From Syntrophus gentianae (GTDB taxonomy: Bacteria; Desulfobacterota; Syntrophia; Syntrophales; Syntrophaceae), in contig NZ_FOBS01000010.1 in the NCBI RefSeq assembly GCF_900109885.1, positions 1 through 64,000 on the forward strand: a stretch of DNA of 64,000 nt, written 5' to 3'. Shown here in pieces: positions 41,766 to 51,600 of the stretch. Both the position numbers and the translations under genes were made by a program. Under the pieces are notes generated by a model that saw only the letters and a program-made list of their open reading frames with translations, was not told where the DNA came from and searched no databases. Numbering within the stretch: position 1 is the first letter of the stretch; the number at the start of each line of letters is the position of its first letter.

Positions 41766-42827
41766 CTGATCTTAAAAGAAGAATAGATTATCTAGGGGAG
41801 TGTCTTTGACATCCCTGAGAAAGAAAAACGAATTAGAGAGCTTGAAGCTGTTTCCCTGAAAGACGATTTCTGGAATGACAATGAAAAGGCAACGTCGATT
41901 CTCAAGGAAAAAAACAACTTAGAAGAGGCAGTGGAAGCCTGGCATTTCAAGCAAAGGGCCATTTCGGATGTTCAGGTTATTTATGACATGGCTTTGGAAG
42001 AAAACGATGAGAGGGCGTTGGAAGATGTAGCCGCTGAATTGGAACATCTGGGAAAATCCGTTCGGGAAACAGAGTTGAAGATGATGCTGGGCAGTGAACA
42101 GGACCCCATGAATGCCATCGTATCGATACATGCGGGGGCAGGGGGAACGGAAGCCCAGGATTGGGCGGAAATGCTGATGAGGATGTATCTTCGCTGGGCT
42201 GAAAAAAGAGGGTTTAAAACAATCATTATTGACTATCTCCCCGGCGATGAGGCAGGAATAAAAAGTGTTTCTTTTACCCTGGAAGGGGAGTACGCGTACG
42301 GTTACGCCAAAGCGGAGGTCGGTATTCATAGGCTGGTCCGGATCTCCCCCTTTGATGCCGGCGCCCGGAGACATACATCCTTTGCCTCCGTTTTTGTCTA
42401 TCCTGAAATCGATGATGAAATTGTCGTGGAAATCGATGAGAAGGATTTACGAATTGATACCTATAGATCGACAGGAGCGGGCGGTCAACATGTCAACAAG
42501 ACGGATTCAGCCGTCAGGATCACGCATCTGCCTACCGGTATCGTTGTTCAATGTCAGAATGAAAGATCTCAGCACAAGAACAAGGCCATGGCCATGAAAT
42601 ACCTGAGATCGAGACTCTACGAATTGAAAATTCGAGAACAGAATGAAAAATTGTCCGAAATTAATAAAACAAAAAAAGAGATCGCCTGGGGCAGTCAAAT
42701 CCGTTCGTATGTTCTGCAACCATACAAGATGGTCAAGGACCACAGAACAAACGTTGAAATTGGAAACGTTGGCAGAGTCCTGGATGGGGATATTGATGAC
42801 TTGATCGAGGCTTATCTGATCCAGTAG
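41738..42827 (+). CDS. prfB: peptide chain release factor 2, with programmed +1 frameshift
   Basis: ATG 41738, behind AAAGGAG, opens 23 codons ending at an in-frame TGA (41807-41809). The context CTTTGAC with an internal Shine-Dalgarno-like TAGGGGAG just upstream is the known RF2 autoregulatory shift site. After +1 slippage the frame continues DIPEKEKR from 41808 to the stop at 42827, giving about 362 residues. The UGA/UAA anticodon-like motif is SPF in LVRISPFDAGARRH. The GGQ loop is in STGAGGQHVNKTDSAVR. RF2 releases proteins at UGA and UAA, and low RF2 favours the shift. The gene overlaps lnt by 28 bp. Confidence 0.95.
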
Positions 42828-43047
42828 ATTGGGTAATATTCTTCATTTCCCCGTAAAATGTCGATTTGCAGGTCGAAAATGTTCAGATTATGTTGATTAT
42901 GCTTAGAATAATGGAAAAAATGTGCTATAGGATCACAAGTCTGGGCATTAATCCTGCCAGTCGTTCTCTAGAATCCATTAAAAATCTTGAATTTAACTAG
43001 AAAGTTAAATCAAAATTTCTTGTTTCTCCAGAAAGGAGTTCACCCGC

Positions 43048-44931
43048 ATGAAAAAAGCAATCCAATATACGATGACCTCCCTTTTTTTTATTTTTCTGCT
43101 GTCCTTCTCTTTAGTGCAGAGTGTTTGCGCTCAACCTCAGAATGAAAATGAGAACAAGGACGGGAAGGTGACAAAAAGCCTGTTTTCTTTTTCTTTCCAG
43201 AATGATCTGCAGAGTTCTGGAACAAAGACACAAAATTCGAACGAAAAAGACATTCAGAAAAAGAAGGCGTCGCATATTGAGGTGTCAAGCCGTGCCTCTG
43301 CTCAAGATTCCGATGATGAGGAAGGAAAAGAGGATGAGCGCGATCTTATGGAAGAAGCCCTTGCTTATCTGAATTCATCACAGAAATTCTGGGAACAGGG
43401 TGATATTGAAAAGGCGTTGGATTTTCTTGATCAAGCCTATACCCTTCTTCTGGAAACAGACGGCGATCTGGAAATTGCGCGTCAGAAAGACGATTTGCGA
43501 TTGCTGATTTCAAAACGGCTTCTGGCCATTTACTCTTCGTCACAGACAAGGACCAAGGGGAACCGCAGTGAAATTCCGATTGTCATGAACCCCGACGTAG
43601 AGCGAGAAATCCGCTCCTTCCAAACTTATGAAAGGGATTTTTTTATTTCGTCTTATCAGAGATCGGGCATTTATCGGGCTTCCATTCAGAAAGAATTGAA
43701 AAAAGCCGGACTGCCCGAGGAACTGGTGTGGCTGCCTTTGGTTGAAAGTGGATTTAAAATCGGAGCCTTGTCTAAAGCACGCGCCTTGGGCCTTTGGCAA
43801 TTTATTCCCTCAACGGGATATAAATATGGCTTGAATCGCGATGAATGGATCGATGAGCGGATGAATGCGGATAAGTCAACCCAGGCGGCAATCAGCTACC
43901 TGAAAGAACTCCACGGAATGTTCGGAGACTGGCTGACGGTTCTGGCCGCATACAACAGTGGTGAAGGCAGAGTCATGAGAGTCATTTCGCGTCAGCATAT
44001 CAACTATCTTGATCGATTCTGGGACCTGTACCATCAATTGCCCAATGAGACAGCGCGCTATGTGCCACGTTTTCTGGCGACTCTCCACATTATCCGTGAT
44101 CCGGAAAAATATGGCTTCGACCTGAAAGCGGATAACGAACAAAAGGCGCCTTCTGAATGTAAGAAGGTCAAATCGTATAAACCCATGAAGCTGCAGGATG
44201 TAGCCTTCTACACGGGTGTATCGGAAGACGTATTGAACGGTCTGAATTCCGAATTGCGCCATAGAATCACCCCCGATAAGGAATATGACCTGCAACTACC
44301 TGTGGAAGCCGTTGAGAAATATGCCCAGATTGTCGATTCGATTCCACAATCTGAAAGACCCACTCTTTCCCTTCTCTCATCAAATTCATCAGGCAGAGAT
44401 GGCCACAGATCAGACCGTATTTCGGAACGTAGAACAAGCAACTCCAATTATTTAAGTCATCGGATCAAACGGGGAGAATCTCTCGGTTCGATTGCAAAAC
44501 GCTATAAGACGTCACCCCGTACGTTGGCCGCTTACAATTCAATCTCATCAAAAAAAGATTTGAAACCGGGGCAGAAAATCAATATCCCGACGGGAAAATC
44601 CAAGAAATTAGCTAAAAAGGCGGTTCCGTCTGCAGAGGGGGATAAAAATTCCAACGACCGGGAGACGCGGATCAGTTACAAGGTGAAGAAAGGAGACTCT
44701 CTGGCCTCGTTGGCACGCCGGTTTGGAACGAGTGAAGCGGAAATAAAAAAGCTCAACCGCATCAAAGGGCGAAATCTGACGTTAGGAAAAGTCATTAAAA
44801 TAAGTAGAGATAGCAGTGATGAAGACGATAATTCGAAAGCTGCCGAACAGAAAAAGGAAGGAACGAGAAAATCGAAAAAGCGGGTGAGTCAGAAAGAAAG
44901 CGAAAAGACCTACCTGGTTAAAAAAGGCTGA
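43048..44931 (+). CDS. mltD: membrane-bound lytic transglycosylase D-like, with LysM domains
   Basis: The 627-residue exported protein has a signal peptide ending near CAQ (residue 29). An acidic low-complexity region and a TPR-like helical stretch follow. The SLT domain is at about 205-330, with catalytic Glu233 in VWLPLVESGFKIGALSKARALGLWQF. Two LysM repeats start near 470 (HRIKRGESLGSIAKRY) and 541 (YKVKKGDSLASLARRF) and bind peptidoglycan. The last residues YLVKKG at 620-627 are the beginning of a third LysM cut by TGA. One base later the +1 frame reads DNLYIL and stops. Transcription ends at a terminator inside the convergent ybeY gene. Confidence 0.88.
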   Translation: MKKAIQYTMTSLFFIFLLSFSLVQSVCAQPQNENENKDGKVTKSLFSFSFQNDLQSSGTKTQNSNEKDIQKKKASHIEVSSRASAQDSDDEEGKEDERDLMEEALAYLNSSQKFWEQGDIEKALDFLDQAYTLLLETDGDLEIARQKDDLRLLISKRLLAIYSSSQTRTKGNRSEIPIVMNPDVEREIRSFQTYERDFFISSYQRSGIYRASIQKELKKAGLPEELVWLPLVESGFKIGALSKARALGLWQFIPSTGYKYGLNRDEWIDERMNADKSTQAAISYLKELHGMFGDWLTVLAAYNSGEGRVMRVISRQHINYLDRFWDLYHQLPNETARYVPRFLATLHIIRDPEKYGFDLKADNEQKAPSECKKVKSYKPMKLQDVAFYTGVSEDVLNGLNSELRHRITPDKEYDLQLPVEAVEKYAQIVDSIPQSERPTLSLLSSNSSGRDGHRSDRISERRTSNSNYLSHRIKRGESLGSIAKRYKTSPRTLAAYNSISSKKDLKPGQKINIPTGKSKKLAKKAVPSAEGDKNSNDRETRISYKVKKGDSLASLARRFGTSEAEIKKLNRIKGRNLTLGKVIKISRDSSDEDDNSKAAEQKKEGTRKSKKRVSQKESEKTYLVKKG

Positions 44932-44944
44932 CAATCTTTATATT

Positions 44945-45400
44945 TTATAATTCGAGAGGATAATCATGGAGCAGGAAGAATAATTCCTGCTCTTTTTTTT
45001 GCATCTGTTCTCTTTCTTCATCATTCTCCTTTTCATGATCGTAGCCCAGGATATGCAGAAGCCCGTGAATGATCAGAAAATCCAGTTCATCTTCCAGAGG
45101 GAGCCCACCGCTTTCCGCATCCCGGAGGGCCGTATCCGCCGAGATGACGATATCGCCCAAGAGATCCGGGTTGACGCCGCTGAACTCACCTTCCAGAAAA
45201 GAAAATGAAATCACATTGGTTGGATAATTTCTTCCCAGATACCTTTGGTTTATCTCTGTAATCTTTGCGTCATCGACGAAAAGAAGACTGATTTCCTTAT
45301 CTGCGCATTCGACAGCAAGAAGTAATCGCCGTACAAGCTGACGTATTCGCCGCAGATCAATTTTTACTTTTTTCTGCTGATTTTGAATCGATATGGCCAT
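44945..45400 (-). CDS. ybeY: endoribonuclease YbeY
   Basis: The 151-residue metallo-RNase is needed for 16S rRNA 3' maturation and ribosome quality control. The zinc motif H-x3-H-x5-H appears as IIHGLLHILGYDHE, and NVISFSF and LLGDIVISADTA are further family marks. ATG 45400 with AAAGGA just before it is preferred; the open frame runs up to 45475 but inside pgpH. The gene overlaps pgpH by 44 bp. Its last codons contain the mltD terminator on the opposite strand. Confidence 0.94.
   Translation of the reverse strand: MAISIQNQQKKVKIDLRRIRQLVRRLLLAVECADKEISLLFVDDAKITEINQRYLGRNYPTNVISFSFLEGEFSGVNPDLLGDIVISADTALRDAESGGLPLEDELDFLIIHGLLHILGYDHEKENDEEREQMQKKEQELFFLLHDYPLEL
44969..45000 (+). terminator. 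terminator of mltD, embedded in the ybeY 3' coding end
   Basis: GAGCAGGAA and TTCCTGCTC form a 9-bp stem with a 6-nt loop, followed by eight T on the plus strand. On the other strand the same bases are codons for the C-terminal Lys-Lys-Glu-Gln-Glu segment of YbeY. Confidence 0.8.
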
Positions 45401-47735
45401 TAGTATCCTTTCGTAGTGCTCCTTCCCGGTCGGCATGCTGCCCGGGATAATCGATCCGTTGGTGAAAAATCCCATTAAGTATCCGTATAAATATTTCTGC
45501 GATCTTGCTGAGGTCCCGCATCGTCAGTTCACATTCGTCGAGCTGTCCGTCCATGAAGATTTTTTCGATCCGGTCCCGAACGAGGTTCGCAATCCTCGAT
45601 GGTGTCGGGTTGGAAAGCGCCCTTGATGAAGCTTCAATGACATCGCCCAAGAGGACCAGTCCTGCTTCCTTTGTCTGAGGTTTTGGACCGGGATAGCGAA
45701 AATCACTTTCCGGCAGTGAACTTATGGAAGGGTCTTTATCTTTTTTTGCTTTTCCGTAGAAGAAGCCGACCAGTCCCGTACCATGATGTTCTCTGATAAT
45801 ACTGATGATTTCTTTTCCGAGCTTAGCCTGCTGAGCGATTTCACATCCATCTTTAACGTGAGAAATAATGACGAGGCCGCTCATCCTGGGGGAAAGCTTA
45901 TCGTGCTTGTTATCACCGTTTCTCTGGTTCTCAATAAAGTAGAGGGGTTTTTTCAATTTTCCAATATCATGGTAGTAAGCGCTGACTTTGGCGAGAAGCG
46001 GATTCGCCCCAATGGCTTCGGCGGCCGCTTCCACAAGAGAAGCCACCACTACACTGTGATTGTAAGTTCCCGGAGCTTCCATCATCATCCGTTGGAATAT
46101 GGGTGAATTCAGGTTCGCCAATTCTAATAGTTTGATATCGGTCGTGTACTGGAAAATTGATTCAAAAAGAGGGGTTAAGCCGGCGACTAGAATGCCGGAA
46201 ATAAGGCCTCCCACAAGTCCCATGGCCAGATTGGCAATAAGATTGAGGGAAAGGGTGTCCTTAAAGACAAGACCAAAACATAAAATGACAGACATATTGA
46301 ACAACCCAAGAAAGAGGCCGGCTTTAAAAAAGGCGGAACGTTGACGACAGCTCACAACATGATATGAGGCAGCAACACTTCCCAGGAAGCAGAAGAGGCT
46401 CATCTTGATGTCGTAGTCAAAAAGAAAGGAAACGAGAAAAGAAACAAAGATGCTCATGACGAGGGCAAGATTACGATTCGTCAATACGGCAATCAGCATG
46501 GCGCCTGCAGCAAAGGGAATGGCATACAGGCAGGATTCGATCGATAAATTTGGAAATGCCCGATTGACCGCATCGCCGATGAAAATCCCCGCCTTAGCGA
46601 CCAGAATTGAGAAAATGGCAATCGTACCCAGAAACAAAGAGTTGACAATGTTTCGCTCCTTCTTTCTGGGCCAGTTTCGTGTACGCCAGAAGTAAAGAAC
46701 CAGGGAAAGAAGAATAACGGTCAAGAAGAGACCTAGAAAGACGGTTAAATTTGCAAGAGACTCCTGCCCGTTTTTTCTGTAAAAGGCGGCAAGCTTTTCC
46801 TTGTCGATTTCGGAAATCTTTTGACCTTCCCGGACGATCATTTCATTTTTCTGCACAAGAAAAAATACGGGTTTGATCGTATTCAAAATTTCCTGCTTCT
46901 TCTTTACCGTTGCGTTCTTGTTGAAAGTCAGGTTCGGCTGAAGCAATCGTCTGGATAGGGAAAGCACGACAAATCGGATGTCTCGCCTTGTTCCTTGAAG
47001 GATGGATTCTGACTCTTTTTGCATAAGGTTCTGAGCCTGTTCCGGAATAAGAAGATTTGATAAATCCTCCTGATCCTGCTCATGCTGGGTCTTCACATTT
47101 CTTATGGTGATTCCCATGGACAAATCCTGGGGCTGCAAACTGGAATTGACCACATGGCCATTTTGATAAACGGCACTGAGGATCTGTACGATCTTCTCGG
47201 CAATATCCTGTGAAAAATTTTCCTTGATGAGGATTTTTAATTCCGGCTCGGAAAATTTAATGCCAGCCGCTTGTTCAAATTCATGAACGGCCTCACTGAA
47301 AACCTTGTTTTCGAAAAGAGAAGGGAGGTCGGTCCGATGTCCCGTTTCAATATTTGCGTGAGAGGACCTTATTTTGGAAAAACCTGAGGAGATCGTTGAA
47401 ATCAAATGTGCGGCAAGAGCATTGTCATAATCGTAAACGGATTTTATACCTTTGACACTTTCCCACATTTTCTGCTCTGTGGAAATCCTGTCTTCGACAA
47501 GAAAATCCCGGTCCGCTTTAATATCCTTCGGAGCTATTGAACCGATCTTGAAATGGGGGGGACGAAAGGTGATTTCCGGCGTCAGCAAAAAAGAGAGGAT
47601 CACAGCGACGACAAAAAGGATGACCATACGCTGAACCTTCACATTTTTGGACAGCGCCGGCATATCCGCTATCTTTGCCGTCAATTCCTGGGCTAAACTA
47701 TTGAAGTAATCCCTTGTCAGGTCGGCTATTTTCAT
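45357..47735 (-). CDS. PgpH-like c-di-AMP phosphodiesterase, 7TMR-HDED and HD domains
   Basis: The 792-residue membrane protein has an N-terminal transmembrane helix ([15 protein letters not shown]), a large extracytoplasmic 7TMR-HDED domain (to about 320), seven transmembrane helices (about 325-510), and a cytoplasmic HD domain. The HD domain has [32 protein letters not shown] and IREHHGT. This is the architecture of PgpH, which degrades cyclic di-AMP. It overlaps phoH by ATGA upstream and ybeY downstream, the conserved phoH-pgpH-ybeY order. No diadenylate cyclase gene is in the window. Confidence 0.92.
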   Translation of the reverse strand: MKIADLTRDYFNSLAQELTAKIADMPALSKNVKVQRMVILFVVAVILSFLLTPEITFRPPHFKIGSIAPKDIKADRDFLVEDRISTEQKMWESVKGIKSVYDYDNALAAHLISTISSGFSKIRSSHANIETGHRTDLPSLFENKVFSEAVHEFEQAAGIKFSEPELKILIKENFSQDIAEKIVQILSAVYQNGHVVNSSLQPQDLSMGITIRNVKTQHEQDQEDLSNLLIPEQAQNLMQKESESILQGTRRDIRFVVLSLSRRLLQPNLTFNKNATVKKKQEILNTIKPVFFLVQKNEMIVREGQKISEIDKEKLAAFYRKNGQESLANLTVFLGLFLTVILLSLVLYFWRTRNWPRKKERNIVNSLFLGTIAIFSILVAKAGIFIGDAVNRAFPNLSIESCLYAIPFAAGAMLIAVLTNRNLALVMSIFVSFLVSFLFDYDIKMSLFCFLGSVAASYHVVSCRQRSAFFKAGLFLGLFNMSVILCFGLVFKDTLSLNLIANLAMGLVGGLISGILVAGLTPLFESIFQYTTDIKLLELANLNSPIFQRMMMEAPGTYNHSVVVASLVEAAAEAIGANPLLAKVSAYYHDIGKLKKPLYFIENQRNGDNKHDKLSPRMSGLVIISHVKDGCEIAQQAKLGKEIISIIREHHGTGLVGFFYGKAKKDKDPSISSLPESDFRYPGPKPQTKEAGLVLLGDVIEASSRALSNPTPSRIANLVRDRIEKIFMDGQLDECELTMRDLSKIAEIFIRILNGIFHQRIDYPGQHADREGALRKDTNGHIDSKSAEKSKN

Positions 47736-48745
47736 GATTCCCGGTGTGCATTGGAGAACTTCGCTCTCGTGCTTTGAAAATGACCGTAAGCCTTGATGAC
47801 TTCCTGCACCAGAGAATGTCTGACCACATCCACGTCCGTGAAATGGACAAAGCTTATTCCCCTTGTTTTTCCCAGAATCTGTTCTGCTTCAACAAGACCC
47901 GAGACTCGATCGGAGGGAAGATCAATTTGAGTGATATCCCCCGTAATGACCGCTTTGGAACCAAAACCCAGGCGGGTGAGAAACATTTTCATCTGTTCAG
48001 AGGTTGTATTCTGTGCTTCATCAAGGATCACGAAGGCGTCGTTAAGCGTTCTTCCCCGCATGAAAGCGAGCGGTGCAACCTCGATAATTCCTTTGGTTAT
48101 CAATCCGGTTGCCCTGTCGAAGTCCATCATGTCGAATAAGGCGTCATAAAGGGGCCGCAGATAAGGATTGACTTTTTCCGCCAGATCACCCGGAAGAAAT
48201 CCCAGCCGTTCACCCGCCTCAACGGCCGGTCTGGCGAGAACAATTCGATCCACTTTCTTATCAAGGAGATACGATACGGCCATAGCCATTGCCAGATAAG
48301 TTTTTCCTGTTCCGGCGGGTCCGATGCAGAAGGTCATATCGTGAGTTCGGATGGCATCAATGTATTTTTTCTGGGCGATGCTCTTTGGGGAAATAGTCCT
48401 TTTCTTGGAAGATATAAAGACCGTATCGAGAAAGATTTTCTCCAGGGAAAGGGACTTGTCGCCTGATAGAATGCGATGTGCATAATCAATGTCGGAGGGG
48501 TATACGGGATACCCTTTCTGGATCAGATTGTAGAGCTGCAACAGAAGGGCTTTAACCAGTTCGACGGAAATCGTGTCTCCGGAGATGGATACCGTATTGC
48601 CCCTGGCGGTCACTTTGACCGGTTCAAGTTTTTCTATGAGGTGAATGTTTTTATCCTGTTCACCCAGGAGATATTTTAATGTTTCGTTCTCAGTAAAAGT
48701 CAGTTTTTCAACGACGTCTGTTTCAAGCGTGCTTTTAGATGACAT
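47732..48745 (-). CDS. PhoH family ATPase (PhoH-like, YbeZ type)
   Basis: The 337-residue protein has an N-terminal KH-like RNA-binding region ([15 protein letters not shown]) and a P-loop ATPase with [18 protein letters not shown] and [25 protein letters not shown]. YbeZ/PhoH proteins act with YbeY in rRNA processing, which fits the operon phoH-pgpH-ybeY here. TTTAAGGAAACAA precedes the ATG. The upstream gap contains a small GCTAG/CTAGC hairpin and a TTGAAA box but no convincing -10. Confidence 0.93.
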   Translation of the reverse strand: MSSKSTLETDVVEKLTFTENETLKYLLGEQDKNIHLIEKLEPVKVTARGNTVSISGDTISVELVKALLLQLYNLIQKGYPVYPSDIDYAHRILSGDKSLSLEKIFLDTVFISSKKRTISPKSIAQKKYIDAIRTHDMTFCIGPAGTGKTYLAMAMAVSYLLDKKVDRIVLARPAVEAGERLGFLPGDLAEKVNPYLRPLYDALFDMMDFDRATGLITKGIIEVAPLAFMRGRTLNDAFVILDEAQNTTSEQMKMFLTRLGFGSKAVITGDITQIDLPSDRVSGLVEAEQILGKTRGISFVHFTDVDVVRHSLVQEVIKAYGHFQSTRAKFSNAHRES

Positions 48746-48830
48746 TTGTTTCCTTAAATAATAAAAGATTTGCTAGTAAAAACGCTAGCATCATCCAAAT
48801 CTGTTTTCAACTTCTTTGTGAGGCGCCTTT

Positions 48831-50072
48831 TTAAGTTTGCAGAAAAAGATGGGCAAAGACTTTTGCATTTCCGAGCATGGTGTCGAGACTGCAGCATTCG
48901 TTGGGCTGATGGGCTCTTTGGCCTACTTTTGACCATACGGCAACGGGGTAACCCTGCTTTCGAAAATGAGCCGCCACCGTGCCGCCTCCTATACCCTGGG
49001 GAACGGCCTGGAGGGAATAAACATCCGCGATGGCCCTTTTCAGGGCGTGAATGACAGGGGCATTTTCGGAGGTGGGAGGAGCCGCTTCATTCTCCTGAAC
49101 AGACGTTATCTCGATCTCGACGCCGAATTGATTTTGAATGGCATCCGCCATTTGTTTGATCTCCAGCAGAACCTCGGAAAGGGAATAGTCAGGAAGAACG
49201 CGACAATCCATAAAAAAAATGTCTTCTCCGGGAATGGTATTGATGTTGGGAACATTGGCGTCCTTGCGCGTCGGCTCGAAAGTGCTGACAGGGGGATCAA
49301 AGAGCACATCCCTTTTGCTGAATAGATTGTAAAGTTCTGTCAGCTTTACAATGAGATGGGATGCCGCAAGCAGGGCATTTCTGCCAAGCTGAGGTTTGCT
49401 TCCATGACATTGCTTTCCTGTCGTTTTGAACCTCAGCCAGAGAATGCTCTTTTCCGCGACTTCAATCAAGGTTCCCTCCTCATTTCCGGCATCAGGGACG
49501 ACAATTAAATCTGAGTTGCGGAAGGGATTCTGCGGACTTTTAAGGATAGAATCCAGCCCGAAGAGGCTGCCCGTTTCTTCATCGGCGACAAAGGCAAGAC
49601 CAATCGACGATTCCGGCTGGATGCCCTCCTCAATAAAGGCTTTTGCAGCAAAGATGGATGCCACCATATCCTGCTGATTGTCTTCCGTGCCCCTTCCGAA
49701 GATAAGCCTGTCTTTTACCACAACTTGATAAGGATCATGGTCCCAGAAACGCAGCTCGCCGGGAGGAACGATATCCAGATGAGTGAGAAGCCAGACCGTC
49801 CTGTCCGGATTCCTGCCGGGGAGTGTAACGAAAACGTTCGGCCGGACTCCCGAAGGCACTCTTGAATCCGGGGCGTCGATCTCCTCAATGGTCTGAAATC
49901 CCCACTCCTTTAGTTTCGCTTTGAGGTATCGCGCCTTCTCATATTCCCCTTCTCCTCCACTGTCCGGTGAAAGGGCTGGGATTCCCGTCAGAGATCTCTG
50001 CATTTCAATCATCTCTTCTTCGTAGGCGTCTATTCTTCTAGATATGGCTTGGAACAAGTTGTGGTCAATCAT
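48831..50072 (-). CDS. M20 family metallopeptidase (ArgE/DapE/carboxypeptidase G2-like)
   Basis: The 413-residue enzyme has the M20 di-zinc ligands in order: the His of LLTHLDIVPPGE, the Asp of FGRGTEDNQQDM, and Glu-Glu in FVADEETGSLFGLD, followed by VVPDAG and the final His in QRAHQPNE. A dimerisation lid (KTTGKQCHGSKPQLGRNAL) lies between. It would hydrolyse an amide bond in a small peptide or N-acyl amino acid; the substrate is not predictable. ATG 50072 is chosen, with TGAGGA about 11 nt upstream. It stands between phoH and the M16 pair without tight coupling. Confidence 0.88.
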   Translation of the reverse strand: MIDHNLFQAISRRIDAYEEEMIEMQRSLTGIPALSPDSGGEGEYEKARYLKAKLKEWGFQTIEEIDAPDSRVPSGVRPNVFVTLPGRNPDRTVWLLTHLDIVPPGELRFWDHDPYQVVVKDRLIFGRGTEDNQQDMVASIFAAKAFIEEGIQPESSIGLAFVADEETGSLFGLDSILKSPQNPFRNSDLIVVPDAGNEEGTLIEVAEKSILWLRFKTTGKQCHGSKPQLGRNALLAASHLIVKLTELYNLFSKRDVLFDPPVSTFEPTRKDANVPNINTIPGEDIFFMDCRVLPDYSLSEVLLEIKQMADAIQNQFGVEIEITSVQENEAAPPTSENAPVIHALKRAIADVYSLQAVPQGIGGGTVAAHFRKQGYPVAVWSKVGQRAHQPNECCSLDTMLGNAKVFAHLFLQT

Positions 50073-50156
50073 GTATTTTACGGTCCTCAATCTTGAAAAG
50101 ATCGTTCAAAACAAAAAAGCAAGGCAACCCTAAGAGAACAAGCCGGCATTGCAGTT

Positions 50157-51587
50157 TTAAAATAGATTTTCGCGATTCACGGCGCCGAACTGGGAAAGGG
50201 GGGCATCGAATTCTTTTTCCTGGCCCACCACGAGGATGACCGCCTCTTTTGGGTCAAGATATTTTGAAGCCACACGTCTCACATCCTCAGTCCGTACGGC
50301 AGCAATTCTTCCCGGATACGCTTCTAGAAAATTTTGAGGAAGTTTTTTGTATTCACAGATCATTTGCTGAAAAACCACATCATCTGCGGTTTTAAAAGAA
50401 AAAATGAAATTATTTGAAATAGCGTTTATCGCCCATTGCAATTCCTTGGGGCTGACATCTTTTTCCTGAATTTCCTTGACGATATCCTTTACCAGGCCAA
50501 GAGCTTGAGTCGTCGATTCCACCTTGGTAAGGACATAGGTCTCAAAGATCCCGTAACCCTGTCTCCCCTGATAGAAACTGCCAGTACTGTAAGCAAGGCC
50601 ACGATGAGTTCGAATTTCTTGAAAGATGCGGGATTGAAAGCCCCCGCTGCCCAGAATGAAATCGAGCACCGTAAAAGGATAGAAATCCGGCGAAGATATG
50701 CCTGGCCCGAGTTGACCGTAGATGATGATGGATTGAGGCGTTTCTTTGGAAAGCAGGGAAAGAGAACCCCTCTGTCCGGCAACGGGTGGCGGAAGCGTTT
50801 CAGAAGGGAGATTGCTATTCTGCCAATCGCCGAGATAAAGGTTGAATTTGGCTAAGGCCTCCGCCCCGGTCATATCTCCGGAAACGGCCAAGAGGATATT
50901 CCCCGGGAAAAAATGCTCTTTATGAAAGGTCAGCAGATCGTTTCTGTCGATCTTGTCCAAGGATTTCTGAGTAGAAAGTCTGCCCCTGGGGTCGCCCTTG
51001 TATAAAAGCTTGCGATAGGAACGAAAGGCGAGATTTTGTGGGTCGTCCGAGATTCTTCTCAGTTCTTCTATTTTAAGATTCTTTGCGATCAGAAACTTTC
51101 CCTGTTCAAAAACGGGATTTTTCAGAATCGAGGAAAATATCTGCAAAGCCCTGTCCACATCCTTTCGTAAGACAGAAAGGGTCAGGAGGGTGTATTCAAG
51201 ATGGACATCACAGCGAATATCTGCGGCCATAAAAGCGAGCGCTTCGTCGATCTCATAGCCCGATAGAAGGTTTGTTCCACCCGTCAACAGGACATCTCCC
51301 AGAAGTTCCGCGATTCCTTCCTTTCCTGAAGGATCGTGAAAATTTCCCCTCTTGATCAAGGCGGTAATCTTTACGAGGGGCAACTCATGATCCTCAGCGA
51401 TATGCAGAGGGATTCCATTGGATAAAACGCTTCTTTGCGCTTGCGGAAGTTGAAAGGAAAGAGGGGGATACGAAAGTCGCTCCGGAGGGTTAAGGGTGCG
51501 CGCCCGACCGGAAAACGCGGGGGCGCTGCCAGAAAAGCAGAAGCTTGCAGCGAGTGCCATAATCAGAATCAGGATGCTTTTTTTCAT
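50157..51587 (-). CDS. M16 family peptidase-like protein, lacking the zinc motif (regulatory/inactive subunit)
   Basis: The 476-residue exported protein has a signal peptide (SILILIMALAASFCFSGSAPAFS) and two M16 domains. In the position of the catalytic HxxEH the sequence reads KEGIAELLGDVLLTGGT, so the zinc-binding histidines and the glutamate are not in place. The second-domain block VSGDM and YGQLGPGISSPDFYPFTVLDFILG is well conserved. In the family such inactive partners pair with an active subunit. The active M16 gene is directly upstream, ending 13 bp before this ATG. The ribosome binding site is weak, suggesting coupling. Confidence 0.88.
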   Translation of the reverse strand: MKKSILILIMALAASFCFSGSAPAFSGRARTLNPPERLSYPPLSFQLPQAQRSVLSNGIPLHIAEDHELPLVKITALIKRGNFHDPSGKEGIAELLGDVLLTGGTNLLSGYEIDEALAFMAADIRCDVHLEYTLLTLSVLRKDVDRALQIFSSILKNPVFEQGKFLIAKNLKIEELRRISDDPQNLAFRSYRKLLYKGDPRGRLSTQKSLDKIDRNDLLTFHKEHFFPGNILLAVSGDMTGAEALAKFNLYLGDWQNSNLPSETLPPPVAGQRGSLSLLSKETPQSIIIYGQLGPGISSPDFYPFTVLDFILGSGGFQSRIFQEIRTHRGLAYSTGSFYQGRQGYGIFETYVLTKVESTTQALGLVKDIVKEIQEKDVSPKELQWAINAISNNFIFSFKTADDVVFQQMICEYKKLPQNFLEAYPGRIAAVRTEDVRRVASKYLDPKEAVILVVGQEKEFDAPLSQFGAVNRENLF

Positions 51588-51600
51588 AAGGGAATAAAAA

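Noticed and set aside
41738-41931. Release factor 2 as a pseudogene with an early stop
   Set aside because: The early TGA has the known autoregulatory context (Shine-Dalgarno-like TAGGGGAG and CTTTGAC), and the +1 frame is intact to the end.
44926-44950. A programmed +1 shift at GGC-TGA-C in mltD, by analogy with prfB
   Set aside because: It would add only six residues before another stop, and no stimulatory Shine-Dalgarno-like element lies at the right distance. Erosion of a LysM domain explains it better.
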